Positions 27,430 through 36,568 are shown, numbered from the stretch's first letter. The stretch is 64,000 nt of DNA from Cellulophaga baltica (GCF_900102165.1 NZ_FNBD01000002.1:466807-530806), one strand, 5' to 3'. Notes: generated by a model not told the origin, from the letters alone. Numbers and translations are program-made.

Positions 27430-29556
27430 ATGGAAATATTTGACACTTGCCATATAATTAATGAATACTTAATTGGAAATAAAGAGGTTCAAGCAAGAAA
27501 TGAATTGATTAAACTATTGGATTACCACGAAAGAAACGAAATTGAATATTCTCAATTAGTTAACCATTTAATTCGTGAAACAGGTTTATATCCTTATCTC
27601 AAAGCAGACACTGCTAATTGGGAGGATAGATTTGTATATGAAATATTCAAAGTTGATATAGGAGGTAAAAAAGCTACATTACATAGAGAACAGTCATCAT
27701 TATTAAAACGATTAGTTAATGGAGAAAACATTGCCGTAAGTGCTCCGACAAGCTTTGGGAAAAGCTTCGTTATAGATGCTTTTATTTCCATCAAAAATCC
27801 AAATAATGTAGTAATAATTGTGCCTACAATAGCTCTAACAGACGAAACACGTAGACGTTTGTACAAGAAATTTGCTCAAAGATATAAAATTATTACAACC
27901 ACTGAAGTTGAGCCTGCAGATAGAAACATTTTCATTTTTCCGCAAGAAAGGGCAATGAACTACGTGAATAAAATCGACAGTATAGATATATTAATAATTG
28001 ATGAATTTTATAAAGCAAGTTCTTTTTACGATAAATCAAGGTCTCCATCTCTGTTAAAGGCAATTATTAAATTAGGACTTAAATCAAAACAAAAATATTT
28101 TCTAGCTCCTAACATAACTTCGATTGGCGATAATATATTCACTCAAGATATGATTTTTGAGGATAAATTAGGATTTAGTACAGTTTATCTTGAACGATTT
28201 GAGCCATACAAAGAAATTGAAGGAGACAAAATTGAAAAAGAACTTCAAAAAAGTGAAGTACTCCTAAAAATTCTTGCCGAAACAAAAACCAAATCACTTA
28301 TTTATGCAGCGTCATATCCGCAAATCGACAAAGTTTCAAATCTCTTAAATGAAAACCTTTCAATTTCCGACAAACCCTTATTGATAGAATTTGCTAATTG
28401 GCTCACTAAAAATTATGGAGCTAATTGGAAACTAACCAATTTAGTTAAAAGGGGTGTTGGTATTCATAACGGGCAATTGCACCGATCTATAAGTCAAATT
28501 CAAGTAAAACTATTCGAAGAACAAGAAGGATTAAGCAATATTATTTCTACTTCATCAATAATAGAAGGTGTAAATACATCTGCTGAAAACGTTATAATTT
28601 GGCGAAATCGTAAAAGTGGAGGCAACAGTCTTTTAGACAGTTTTACTTATAAAAATATTATCGGCAGAGGTGGTAGAATGTTTAAGTATTTCATTGGTAA
28701 AATTTATTTGCTCGAACCACCACCACCAGAAGGAACAACACAACTTGATATTCCTTTTCCAGACACCATTTTAGGAGACTTGGACGAAAACATTTACAGT
28801 TCAAGTTTAGATAGTGAGCAAATCGCCAAAATCGTAACTTTCAAAAATGAAATGTACGATATACTTGGAAAGGAAACGTTCGATAGACTTTTAAAAGAAA
28901 ATATATTCCAATCTAATAATTCAGAGTTTATTAAGGAGACAGCTAGACAAATGAAATCTAATCCAGAAGATTGGAATGGACTTTCGTATCTAAATTCTAA
29001 TGAACCTGAATCTTGGGACAGACTACTATGGCAAATAATCAGTTTACAGCCAGGTGAATGGGGTGATGGTCGTTATGGTATCCAACACAAAAAATTTGTT
29101 GAATTTGTAAAGATTTTAGTCGAGAATTGGGGAAGCACAATTCCCGAACTTTTGGATAAATTAGACCAGTTTGATATTGACATTGAACAATTTTTCAAAT
29201 TGGAAAGAACGGCAGCATTTAATCTGTCTTCTTTAATTAGTGATATAAACATACTTCAAAAAGAAATAATTGACAACGGAACGGATGTTGCTCCTTTTAT
29301 TTCTAGGGTTTCTCACGCTTTCCTACCATCAGTTGTTTATCAATTAGAAGAATATGGAATGCCGAGAATGATTTCAAGAAAACTGCATCAAAATGGTATA
29401 ATTAATTTCTTGGATGAAAATTTGAATATCCATAATACAATAGAAATTTTTCACAAAATAGGGAAAAAGACGATTAAATCATACGATTACATAGATACGT
29501 TCGACAAATACATAATTGACTATTTTTATGATGGAATTACGACAAATCCAGAATGA
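27430..29556 (+). CDS. hamB: Hachiman system helicase HamB
   Basis: 708-residue superfamily 2 helicase. Walker A SAPTSFGKSF (Lys111), Walker B as DEFY (191-194) rather than DEAD/DEAH, motif III region, SSIIEGVN (motif V), and motif VI GRGGR (412-416). The C-terminal 250 residues are a helical region without a recognised domain. In Hachiman it senses damaged or altered DNA structures and controls HamA. Gene pair spacing is 3 nt, so translation is coupled. A strong terminator lies 85 nt downstream. Confidence 0.85.
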   Translation: MEIFDTCHIINEYLIGNKEVQARNELIKLLDYHERNEIEYSQLVNHLIRETGLYPYLKADTANWEDRFVYEIFKVDIGGKKATLHREQSSLLKRLVNGENIAVSAPTSFGKSFVIDAFISIKNPNNVVIIVPTIALTDETRRRLYKKFAQRYKIITTTEVEPADRNIFIFPQERAMNYVNKIDSIDILIIDEFYKASSFYDKSRSPSLLKAIIKLGLKSKQKYFLAPNITSIGDNIFTQDMIFEDKLGFSTVYLERFEPYKEIEGDKIEKELQKSEVLLKILAETKTKSLIYAASYPQIDKVSNLLNENLSISDKPLLIEFANWLTKNYGANWKLTNLVKRGVGIHNGQLHRSISQIQVKLFEEQEGLSNIISTSSIIEGVNTSAENVIIWRNRKSGGNSLLDSFTYKNIIGRGGRMFKYFIGKIYLLEPPPPEGTTQLDIPFPDTILGDLDENIYSSSLDSEQIAKIVTFKNEMYDILGKETFDRLLKENIFQSNNSEFIKETARQMKSNPEDWNGLSYLNSNEPESWDRLLWQIISLQPGEWGDGRYGIQHKKFVEFVKILVENWGSTIPELLDKLDQFDIDIEQFFKLERTAAFNLSSLISDINILQKEIIDNGTDVAPFISRVSHAFLPSVVYQLEEYGMPRMISRKLHQNGIINFLDENLNIHNTIEIFHKIGKKTIKSYDYIDTFDKYIIDYFYDGITTNPE

Positions 29557-29640
29557 ATAAAATAAAAGGCGAAGGCATAATAAAGAACTGAGGTGAAAAA
29601 CACGTAAATGCTTCCTTAATCTGAGACACTAGTATTCTAG

Positions 29641-29679
29641 GCTCAAAGATTCTAAAATCAGAATCTTTGAGCTTTTTTT
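29641..29679 (+). terminator. Rho-independent terminator of the hamAB operon
   Basis: Perfect 13-bp stem (29641-29653 with 29660-29672), 6-nt loop, then T7. It closes the two-gene operon, so the later cassette genes need their own transcription. Confidence 0.88.
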
Positions 29680-29697
29680 ATTGTATTTATCTGCTAT

Positions 29698-29979
29698 TTA
29701 TCTAGGAAATACAAAAACGTACCTTTCATCACAGGATCTGCCAGATTTTGCACTAGCAATGAACTGTTTACGTAGTTTGTTCGCAACTGCTGTCAGTGCC
29801 AGTTTATTGCGCTGCTCCTTGTTTACGATTCACTTATATACCTCTATAAATGCCTTGTTGTGTATACAAGCATTGAAAGAACATAAAAACAATAGCTTCC
29901 GAAGCTTTCTATTACCGACCTTCCTTATTCTAGCTCGACCTCTTACACTGCTCCCGACTCTCGTAGCGTTAGGGTTATA
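29698..29979 (-). pseudogene. IS110-family transposase remnant (C-terminal part)
   Basis: Read on the minus strand with one in-frame TGA after VYK, this gives VGSSVRGRARIRKVGNRKLR, LLFLCSFNACIHNKAF, then NKLALTAVANKLRKQF, the conserved C-terminal (transposase_20) region of IS110/IS116/IS902 transposases. The DEDD catalytic N-terminus is missing and the fragment begins after a stop codon. It is a dead relic inside the repeat-bounded unit; the plus-strand ORF over the same bases is its shadow. The remainder of the 29557-30208 gap holds the terminator and repeat copy 2. Confidence 0.8.
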
Positions 29980-30058
29980 CTAACATAACTACAAAGCTGT
30001 AACGCCCTTTCAAACTTGTTTGAAAATCAACCATTTACCTATTAAATTAAATTCTTTT

Positions 30059-30192
30059 TAGAATAATAGCTAAATTGTCAACAATAGTGTGGAAACCGAA
30101 GACAACTATAGGAAATAAAAGTTATTTTATGATTAGTATTCCTCCCCCCCACAAAAAAAATAATATGGAACATGCGTATATGCGCTTGTTAT
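30059..30192 (+). repeat. Direct repeat copy 2, right flank of the Hachiman unit
   Basis: 134 bp, strongly similar to 26331-26465 along its whole length. In the inner hairpin the arms are AAATAA/TTATTT here against AAATAG/CTATTT in copy 1, so both sides of one pair changed together. The next gene starts 16 nt after the repeat. Confidence 0.8.
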
Positions 30193-30208
30193 CTACAATA
30201 TAAAAAAA

Positions 30209-30835
30209 ATGAATATCAAGGAATTTATAGGTAATATAAAGACAACAATAGAATCAACCGAATTTAATGAAAGATTAAAAATAACCCTTTTGAATTTCCC
30301 AAATCAAAAACACGAAAGTCATATAAGGAATACTTTAGTTGAACTTTACAACAAGCAAAAAAACACTAATCAAAGAGCTTTTGCTGAACATCCAAGATAT
30401 AAGAATAAAGCAACCAAAAAAAGAGCTACAATAGACTTCTCAATCTGTACAAATGAAATTACTGATTTCACAATGGAATTAAAATATAATTTCCCAAAAG
30501 ATATTTTAAAATTCTGTGCGAAAGGCAATTTAAATAAGGATTTCATAAATAGAATATATAATGAAAATGGTCAAAAAGTTGATGCTTTTCTTCAAATTGT
30601 TTGTGAAACAAATAAGAGTTATTTTAGTAGTTTAGAGAAAAAATGGAATCTTAATTCACTTTCTCAATTTCAGTTAAAGGATGACAAAATAAATTGGAAA
30701 AACACCTTAATTGATGAACTTAAAAATGCTGAAAAAACCGTTGAAAACAGTAAACATGAACTTTTAGGAAAACAAACAATTAAAACTGATGCCTTACCAG
30801 CCGAGTACTATTTTTATATTATATATAGAAAATAA
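30209..30835 (+). CDS. PD-(D/E)xK nuclease-like protein, possible defence gene
   Basis: 208 residues, AT-rich gene, family not recognised by name. The segment ATIDFSI...FTMELKYNF places Asp76, Glu90 and Lys92 as a D-x13-ExK motif between predicted beta-strands, the signature of restriction-like nucleases. N- and C-terminal parts are Lys-rich helices. Its start is 16 nt after repeat copy 2 and its stop is inside a shared spacer motif, so it looks like a single-gene cassette. A nuclease role is an inference. Confidence 0.6.
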   Translation: MNIKEFIGNIKTTIESTEFNERLKITLLNFPNQKHESHIRNTLVELYNKQKNTNQRAFAEHPRYKNKATKKRATIDFSICTNEITDFTMELKYNFPKDILKFCAKGNLNKDFINRIYNENGQKVDAFLQIVCETNKSYFSSLEKKWNLNSLSQFQLKDDKINWKNTLIDELKNAEKTVENSKHELLGKQTIKTDALPAEYYFYIIYRK

Positions 30836-30966
30836 ATACTGTAGGCAACACGGTGTATCATTAATGGTTAGTTAAAGCTTACTTATGAAAATACTATTCG
30901 GTTTGTATTTGCTAGATAAGCTATTCAAATAAGCCACTAACTATACACTCAAAAGCTAACTACAAT
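30832..30966 (+). repeat. Cassette-type spacer A
   Basis: The first 13 bases (ATAAATACTGTAG, spanning the stop codon) are identical to those at 32289-32301, followed by the similar GCAACACGGTGTAT here and TTAACAAGGTATAA there. Near its right end ATAAGCCA recurs, and ATACAC is complementary to GTGTAT at the left, so the spacer can fold. Typical of recombination-site spacers between cassette genes; exact status unproven. Confidence 0.5.
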
Positions 30967-32292
30967 ATGAAAAAAACTATAATCCTATATTTTATATTAT
31001 CTTTTTTAATTGCTTGTAAAAATGAAGACAAAGTGAATACTATACTTGATAATACTAATTTAGTATCCTCTGAGAAAGTATTTACAATAGAGGAACTAGA
31101 AGGTAAAACCTATGAACAACTGCACATTTTAAGGAATGAAATTTTTGCTCGAAAAGGATATGTATTTAAAGACGAAACTTTAAATGCCTATTTTGAAAAA
31201 AAAGAATGGTATAAACCCGATAAAGATGTAGAAATAGTTTTAGATACAATCGAAAAAACGAATATAGAATTAATTAAAAGTATTGAAGAAAAATTAAAAC
31301 CTTTTGAATTACCATATGGATATGAAAAAACTACTAGTAATCTACCAAAACAGTATAATCTTTCTGTAGACCTAGACGGTGACAATATCAAAGATGTAAT
31401 TCAAGTAGCAAGTAATACCAGTTCATATGAAAAAGTTCTCTTTATTTATTTAACTGCAAATAGTAAAACATATAAAATAGTTTTAGATGAAGGAGGTGAA
31501 TATGAAATACCTCCAAATGAAGTAAAATTAGAAAACAACATAATTGTATTTAGTTTTTATCTGGGTGGCAGTACGTCTTATAGAGAGTTTAAACTTAAGT
31601 TTAATTCAAAAATTAAGGAACTCCAATTAACAGCTTATGCTTCAGCAGATAGAGCATATCCTGGACACATATCTAAGAAATATGACTTAATAAGCGGAAC
31701 TTATGAGGTCACCAAAGAAATTAACCCTATATATGACCCTTCAAAAATAATTAAAACTAAGAATAAAGGAACACAGCAAACTAAACTAATAACTCCGAAT
31801 TTAATTAATGATAAACTTTACAGTTATTTAGAGAACATAGGTGATGAATTTGGTGAAGATAAATATCCAGATTACAATTATGGTGAATTTAGAGATTGCA
31901 GGGAAGCAATTATAGAAAAAATAGCACTCGAATTTGAATACGGTATTCCTAATTATTTAGGTGGCTATAGTATATTTAAAAAAGAACTCAAAGATTTTGT
32001 TCAAAACATAAATATAGATGAGTTAATGAAATCTCAAGATGATACTTATTCTAAAACCTATAAACTACATAGAAATTGGGATTTGGACTATATTAAAAAT
32101 GACGATTGTGAAGACGAATTTTTTTTAATTTTTGATGTGGATACTAATACCTTCAGAATTCAAATAAATAATTGTTCGTTAGTTTATGAAGATGGCGAGG
32201 TTATACACGCATCTGAACAATCAATAATGTTTGAGTATGTCATAGAAGCCAATTGCTCTTATAAGTTTGAAAGAATAAACGGAGCAGGATAA
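30967..32292 (+). CDS. YARHG-domain lipoprotein
   Basis: 441 residues. Lipoprotein signal with lipobox LIAC. Residues 38-85 are a YARHG domain (LRNEIFARKGYVFKDETLNA, then FEKKEWYKP), found in surface lipoproteins and toxin-associated proteins. A Ca-binding-like DLDGDNIKDV follows at about 137. The remainder is unrecognised. The gene is AT-rich and flanked by cassette-type spacers. Confidence 0.78.
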   Translation: MKKTIILYFILSFLIACKNEDKVNTILDNTNLVSSEKVFTIEELEGKTYEQLHILRNEIFARKGYVFKDETLNAYFEKKEWYKPDKDVEIVLDTIEKTNIELIKSIEEKLKPFELPYGYEKTTSNLPKQYNLSVDLDGDNIKDVIQVASNTSSYEKVLFIYLTANSKTYKIVLDEGGEYEIPPNEVKLENNIIVFSFYLGGSTSYREFKLKFNSKIKELQLTAYASADRAYPGHISKKYDLISGTYEVTKEINPIYDPSKIIKTKNKGTQQTKLITPNLINDKLYSYLENIGDEFGEDKYPDYNYGEFRDCREAIIEKIALEFEYGIPNYLGGYSIFKKELKDFVQNINIDELMKSQDDTYSKTYKLHRNWDLDYIKNDDCEDEFFLIFDVDTNTFRIQINNCSLVYEDGEVIHASEQSIMFEYVIEANCSYKFERINGAG

Positions 32293-32458
32293 ATACTGTA
32301 GTTAACAAGGTATAAAAATATTGGGCTTTTATATTTACTAACTAAGTCTACTAAATATAAAATTAAAATATGTACAGTCGGCTAAGGAATAAACCAGATC
32401 GACAGTGCTTATCTTCTACCCTACATTTCTTATATAAGCCAGCACAAAGCATACTACT
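32289..32458 (+). repeat. Cassette-type spacer B
   Basis: Shares its left end with spacer A (13 identical bases over the stop codon) and ATAAGCCA near the right end (32431-32438), although the genes on each side are unrelated. The middle is unlike spacer A. The GGGC/GCCA segments near the two ends could pair. Confidence 0.5.
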
Positions 32459-33190
32459 ATGAAAAAAATTATATTCTTAATTATTTTAATTAATTCACAT
32501 TATTTCTATTCACAAGAGGATAATAGTTTAATAGGTAATACTATCAGAGAGTTAGGAATAGATACCCATTCGATTAAATTAACCCAAGCTAAAGAAAATC
32601 CAAGTAATAAAGATGAAACAATTATAGTAATTGCAGAGCGGGTAGAAGAAATTAGTATATCCTCTTATACTGTAAATTCTTATATAATTATTGTGAATAC
32701 TAAAACTGGAAAAATTATTCAACAATATTTTGAAGACTATAAAGAGAATGGTTGGCATATAGACTCAGAGGAACTTCAAAAAATAAAAATTGATACAGCT
32801 CCTTATCTATTGACCGAAAATACCAGAGCATTTGGTGTCAGGCTTGAATACGTGGGCAGTAGTAAACCTAATCCATATAAAACTACATTATCATTATATG
32901 TTAGAAACCCTAATACTTTAAAAAAGGTATTAAGCAATTATGTGGTTGAAGAAACCGATGGGCAATGGGATCCAGAAGATGTGCAGTTTAATTGTTCAAC
33001 AGATTATGTAGATAAACACGTAATTTTAATTATGAAAACTAGCCAAAGCAATGGTTACTTTGACATACTCGCTAAAAATAAAATTAGTACAGAAACATAT
33101 TACACTAATGAAAATAATGAATGTACCTATCAAGAAAATAGCGAATTAAAATATAACGTACTAAAGTACACAGACGGTGAATATAAATAA
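32459..33190 (+). CDS. Secreted hypothetical protein, cassette gene
   Basis: 243 residues with signal peptide (MKKIIFLIILINSHYFYSQ). The mature protein is beta-rich with two Cys (FNCSTD, NECTYQ). No named family recognised. AT-rich and without an operon partner; the third consecutive gene in the cassette-like array. Confidence 0.65.
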   Translation: MKKIIFLIILINSHYFYSQEDNSLIGNTIRELGIDTHSIKLTQAKENPSNKDETIIVIAERVEEISISSYTVNSYIIIVNTKTGKIIQQYFEDYKENGWHIDSEELQKIKIDTAPYLLTENTRAFGVRLEYVGSSKPNPYKTTLSLYVRNPNTLKKVLSNYVVEETDGQWDPEDVQFNCSTDYVDKHVILIMKTSQSNGYFDILAKNKISTETYYTNENNECTYQENSELKYNVLKYTDGEYK

Positions 33191-33299
33191 TGCCTTGGAA
33201 CAAAGAATTGAGGTGAAACCACCTCATAAAGTAACCCTAACGGCTACACCTCTAAAACTTTATCCCTATTTTTAGATATTGCAAAACTTTAAAAAGTAA

Positions 33300-33890
33300 A
33301 TGAATACTGAGCTGTTAAATACAAAGATTCAACTAGAAAATGCCCGCGTTCTCCTGCTCCCACTGGACGATTTAAGAAACCAAGAGTTAAAGGAAATAAT
33401 ATTCGAAAAAAGCATCTGGGAATTTATGGGAATGACTATGAAAAATGAAGAGGAATTTGACCGCTATTTAGCAGATACGGCTAAGGACAAAGCAAACGGA
33501 ATTTGTTACCCTTTCCTGATCATTGATAAGCAAAGTGGCCGAGTTGCAGGAAGTACCCGGTTTGGATATATAAACAAAGGGAGTAAAAAGTGTGAAATTG
33601 GATGGACTTGGTACGGAACAGAGTTTCAAGGAACCGGACTAAACAAAGCATGTAAATATGAATTACTGAAATTCGGATTTGAAAACATTGGGTTTAGAAG
33701 AATTCAATTTAGCGCAGACGAAGAAAATTTAAGATCGCAAAGAGCAATTCTAAAACTTGGAGCGCAAAAAGAGGGTGTTTTTAGAAATAACTACATCGCT
33801 CCCAACGGAGAAAGTAGGAATGATGTATATTTTAGTATTGTAAAAGAAGATTGGAACTCAATTAAGTCAGAAAACTTTACAAAATTTTAA
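33300..33890 (+). CDS. GNAT N-acetyltransferase (RimJ/RimL type)
   Basis: 196 residues. Acetyltransferase_3 pattern: IQLENARVLLLPL at the start, acetyl-CoA-binding segment GWTWYGTEFQGTGLNKACK, and the conserved RIQFSADEENLRSQRAILKLG followed by AQKEGVFRNNY. It transfers acetyl groups from acetyl-CoA to an amine on a protein or small molecule; substrate unknown. Cytoplasmic, monocistronic. Confidence 0.9.
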   Translation: MNTELLNTKIQLENARVLLLPLDDLRNQELKEIIFEKSIWEFMGMTMKNEEEFDRYLADTAKDKANGICYPFLIIDKQSGRVAGSTRFGYINKGSKKCEIGWTWYGTEFQGTGLNKACKYELLKFGFENIGFRRIQFSADEENLRSQRAILKLGAQKEGVFRNNYIAPNGESRNDVYFSIVKEDWNSIKSENFTKF

Positions 33891-33965
33891 TGGAAACCAA
33901 AACCATGCTGCATACATAAGATAGTTGCCAATACAAACGATGGAAAGAAGAACCATCAAGTTTAA

Positions 33966-34136
33966 ACTCCGTTTAAGTTTTTCAATTATAAATTTGGAGC
34001 AAGATGTAACTCAATTACCTGGTGGAAATTTGGTGATAGTATTATCCCAGATATTAAAATAACTCAAAGCCATAGCGATTATCTTGATCATAAAGACTCG
34101 CATATAAATTTCGCTCTGGCATATTATAAGAAGTAG
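33966..34136 (+). pseudogene. Possible C-terminal gene fragment
   Basis: An open frame without a start codon gives about 56 residues of protein-like sequence (YKFGARCNSITWWKFGDSII, then HINFALAYYKK before TAG). The composition resembles the last strands of an outer-membrane protein, but no family could be named. It lies in the 331-bp gap after the acetyltransferase; nothing else is seen there except the hairpin at 34155. Confidence 0.3.
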
Positions 34137-34154
34137 TCCAAGAGATAAAATATA

Positions 34155-34186
34155 ATAGCGCTATTGTATAAGAACAATAGCGCTAT
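34155..34186 (-). terminator. Strong hairpin, likely terminator of the lyase gene
   Basis: Perfect 13-bp inverted repeat (ATAGCGCTATTGT with ACAATAGCGCTAT), 6-nt loop. On the minus strand a T-rich stretch follows, 36 nt past the lyase stop codon. The T tract is interrupted, so termination is inferred. Confidence 0.5.
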
Positions 34187-34221
34187 GCTAATCATCATGA
34201 ACTAGAACTATTTGTTACCTA

Positions 34222-35115
34222 CTACTTTCTAGGGTCTACCTTATCTAGACTGTTTGCGACAGAACCACTACGGGCTGATGAACTTACATTATCAAGGTAT
34301 AAAATTCGTGTTTCATCTAATGAATAATTAGCCGTGTCAAAACAATACATGCCCATTTTTACGCCAGCTACAGAAGTTTCTGCATTGTCATTTGCATCAA
34401 AGCTGCCGAAACCAAGATTAATATTTTTTAGATCTGCTATAATTTCGCCATCCAATAGTACGGCAAGGGTTCCGTGATTCGTCCCTGAAAGTACCGCTCT
34501 AATTTGAAATGCCAATTCTTTATCCGTTTCTATAGCATCAAGAATTTTAACTACTGTAGGGCTCACACAAGCATTACGGTAGCTAAGGTAAAGCGCGTTT
34601 CCTTTTAGCTCAAGATGCGCTGTCCAATTACTACACCCATCCGTATTCCAATTATACAACTGCCAAACAATCGTGTTTTTGTTAAGCAAATTATTGTTTT
34701 GCCCAGAAGGAATAAAAAGATAAAATCCAGTGTAAATCTCATCATTATTATTTACCCCTAATTTAATTTCATGGCCACGCTCTCTGCGGCTACCATCATA
34801 TTCAGATTCTTTCCAGACAAGTTTAAGCCTTTTTCCTCCAGTAAAATCTTTTTGAAAACTCATACCTTCCCCATAAATATCCGTGCCTGTAAATCCTTGA
34901 TCTTCGGTGAAAGGGTCTAACTGTCCGTCATTAAAATTATGTGCCTTGTACGTTTCAGAATTTACTTTTGCTACAAGTGTTGCTATAGATAAATCTGCCG
35001 TAGAAACTGCACTAGGCTCCTCTTCTTTTGCGCAACTTGAGGTAATGGTTATTATAACCGATAGCATAATACCTTTTAAAAGCGTAGATGGTTTAATACT
35101 TAAATTGTTTCTCAT
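34222..35115 (-). CDS. Polysaccharide lyase-like lipoprotein
   Basis: 297 residues. Lipobox TSSC near residue 28. The mature protein is a beta-jelly-roll of the heparin lyase I-like type (PF14099/PL20-like): the WKESEYDGSRRERGHEIKLG segment matches the conserved charged strand of that fold, and YTGFYLFIPSG and QLYNWNTDG follow. This suggests cleavage or binding of a uronic-acid polysaccharide at the cell surface. No SusCD pair is nearby. Substrate and activity are not established. Confidence 0.65.
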   Translation of the reverse strand: MRNNLSIKPSTLLKGIMLSVIITITSSCAKEEEPSAVSTADLSIATLVAKVNSETYKAHNFNDGQLDPFTEDQGFTGTDIYGEGMSFQKDFTGGKRLKLVWKESEYDGSRRERGHEIKLGVNNNDEIYTGFYLFIPSGQNNNLLNKNTIVWQLYNWNTDGCSNWTAHLELKGNALYLSYRNACVSPTVVKILDAIETDKELAFQIRAVLSGTNHGTLAVLLDGEIIADLKNINLGFGSFDANDNAETSVAGVKMGMYCFDTANYSLDETRILYLDNVSSSARSGSVANSLDKVDPRK

Positions 35116-35461
35116 AATTAATTTTAAAATTGTTATTTTTTTGTTCTCATCATAATTTTATAACCCTGATTATCAACAGTGTAGAAAGTGTGAAAAATAT
35201 AGCATCCTCAACATATTCTCTTTAAGAAAGTATAAGTTTAAAGGAGCAATAAGCACTTCCTAATATCGCATTTAAACGACAAATACAAGTGCTAATATAG
35301 AACATAATTGCATTGTTTATAAAATAATCGCCTTTATATATAGATTATAGCAGTTAACTATATGTAATATGAATTTGGTGCTAACCTGAAGTTGCTTACT
35401 TTTAAGGTTCATAACAAGGTTTATCCCACACTTAATTACCATCTGTATAGCACAAAATTTA
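35116..35461. other. Intergenic region between divergent lyase and AraC genes
   Basis: 346 bp, AT-rich, containing the upstream sequences of both divergent genes. No repeat, RNA gene or consensus promoter pair was recognised. Confidence 0.5.
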
Positions 35462-36568
35462 ATGGAAATTATTCTGACTGTTTTTAGTGGTATCATCATC
35501 ATTGGCTTCTTACTTGGCTTTTCTATACTGATGAAGCCTTCTTTTAAAAGTAATACCAATAAATACCTTGGATTTACGGTACTGACAATTTGTATGCTGC
35601 TAGTAAAATTAATACTACCAGAATTTGATTATTTCCGTACCCATCAAAAACTAAATATCATTTGCAATATTGAATGGATTCTATTAGCTCCTGTTTTTCT
35701 GTTCCTATTTAGTATAAAAAGTATAGACAACAAACTTTCTTCTTATAAGGAATTAAAATTGCTCTACCTTCCATTCATTTTCTCCCTACTTCTAAATACC
35801 ATTGATTGCCTGGAAAGAGATTTTCGATTATTTACTTTTAAAAGTGCCGCTATCTTAAGGTTAAGGCATAATCTATTTATGTTTGAAAGTAAATTAATTT
35901 ATATATACATTGCTTTTTTAATGCTTTGGTTATTCTTCATCTTAAAAAATTCGCCTTCAAAACAAGCAAATAAAGCCATCCGGAACTTACACCTTGTTTT
36001 AAGTCTGATCATTATATTTTGGATTATGGTAGATTTTATACGTGGCATATTCCCTCATGAGATTAACAAGTATTATGGTTTAGTTCTTCTTATTGCAGGT
36101 TCTTTTTCTTTATTTTGGATTTCTTACACCATAATATATAAGTATAAAATGCTGCACCAAGCCAGCGAGATTAATAAGATACTCCGTAATCAAGAAGCTA
36201 GTGTAGCCAACACTGAACCTTCCGTTTCTACGCAGACCATTTTTGAGAAATTTGAGGCACTTTTCAAAGAAGAACATATCTATAGAAACCCAAACATTAC
36301 AAGAGAATCTGTTGCACAACAATTGGATATTAGCGCAGGGTATCTATCACAGGTTATTACTACCAACAGTGATGATAACTTTTCAAGTATTATAAATCAA
36401 TATAGAATTACGGAGGTAAAAAAAATGTTGTGCGATGCTACCTTTGACAAGTATAGTATTGAGGCGATTGGACTTGAAGCTGGATATTCTTCAAAAACGA
36501 CCTTCTACAAAGCTTTTAAGAATAGTACAAATATGACCCCTAAAACCTATAAGGAGAAATATGGATGA
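35462..36568 (+). CDS. Membrane-bound AraC family transcriptional regulator
   Basis: 368 residues. Residues 1-235 form about seven transmembrane helices; residues 265-365 are an AraC/XylS DNA-binding domain with two helix-turn-helix units (ESVAQQLDISAGYLSQVI and IEAIGLEAGYSSKTTFYKAF). Regulators of this design are common in Bacteroidota and probably sense a membrane or extracellular cue. It precedes an S41 peptidase gene by 85 nt and diverges from the lyase gene, either of which may be a target. Confidence 0.88.
   Translation: MEIILTVFSGIIIIGFLLGFSILMKPSFKSNTNKYLGFTVLTICMLLVKLILPEFDYFRTHQKLNIICNIEWILLAPVFLFLFSIKSIDNKLSSYKELKLLYLPFIFSLLLNTIDCLERDFRLFTFKSAAILRLRHNLFMFESKLIYIYIAFLMLWLFFILKNSPSKQANKAIRNLHLVLSLIIIFWIMVDFIRGIFPHEINKYYGLVLLIAGSFSLFWISYTIIYKYKMLHQASEINKILRNQEASVANTEPSVSTQTIFEKFEALFKEEHIYRNPNITRESVAQQLDISAGYLSQVITTNSDDNFSSIINQYRITEVKKMLCDATFDKYSIEAIGLEAGYSSKTTFYKAFKNSTNMTPKTYKEKYG

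Noticed and set aside
29681..29983. Plus-strand ORF of 100 codons
   Set aside because: It is antisense to the IS110 transposase remnant, has a Leu/Ser/Thr-rich shadow-type composition and no homology-like features.
26331..30192. True integron with attC sites
   Set aside because: Ends and layout are suggestive, but there is no integrase in the window and the sites do not match classical RYYYAAC/GTTRRRY boxes throughout; kept as an inference, not annotated as an integron.
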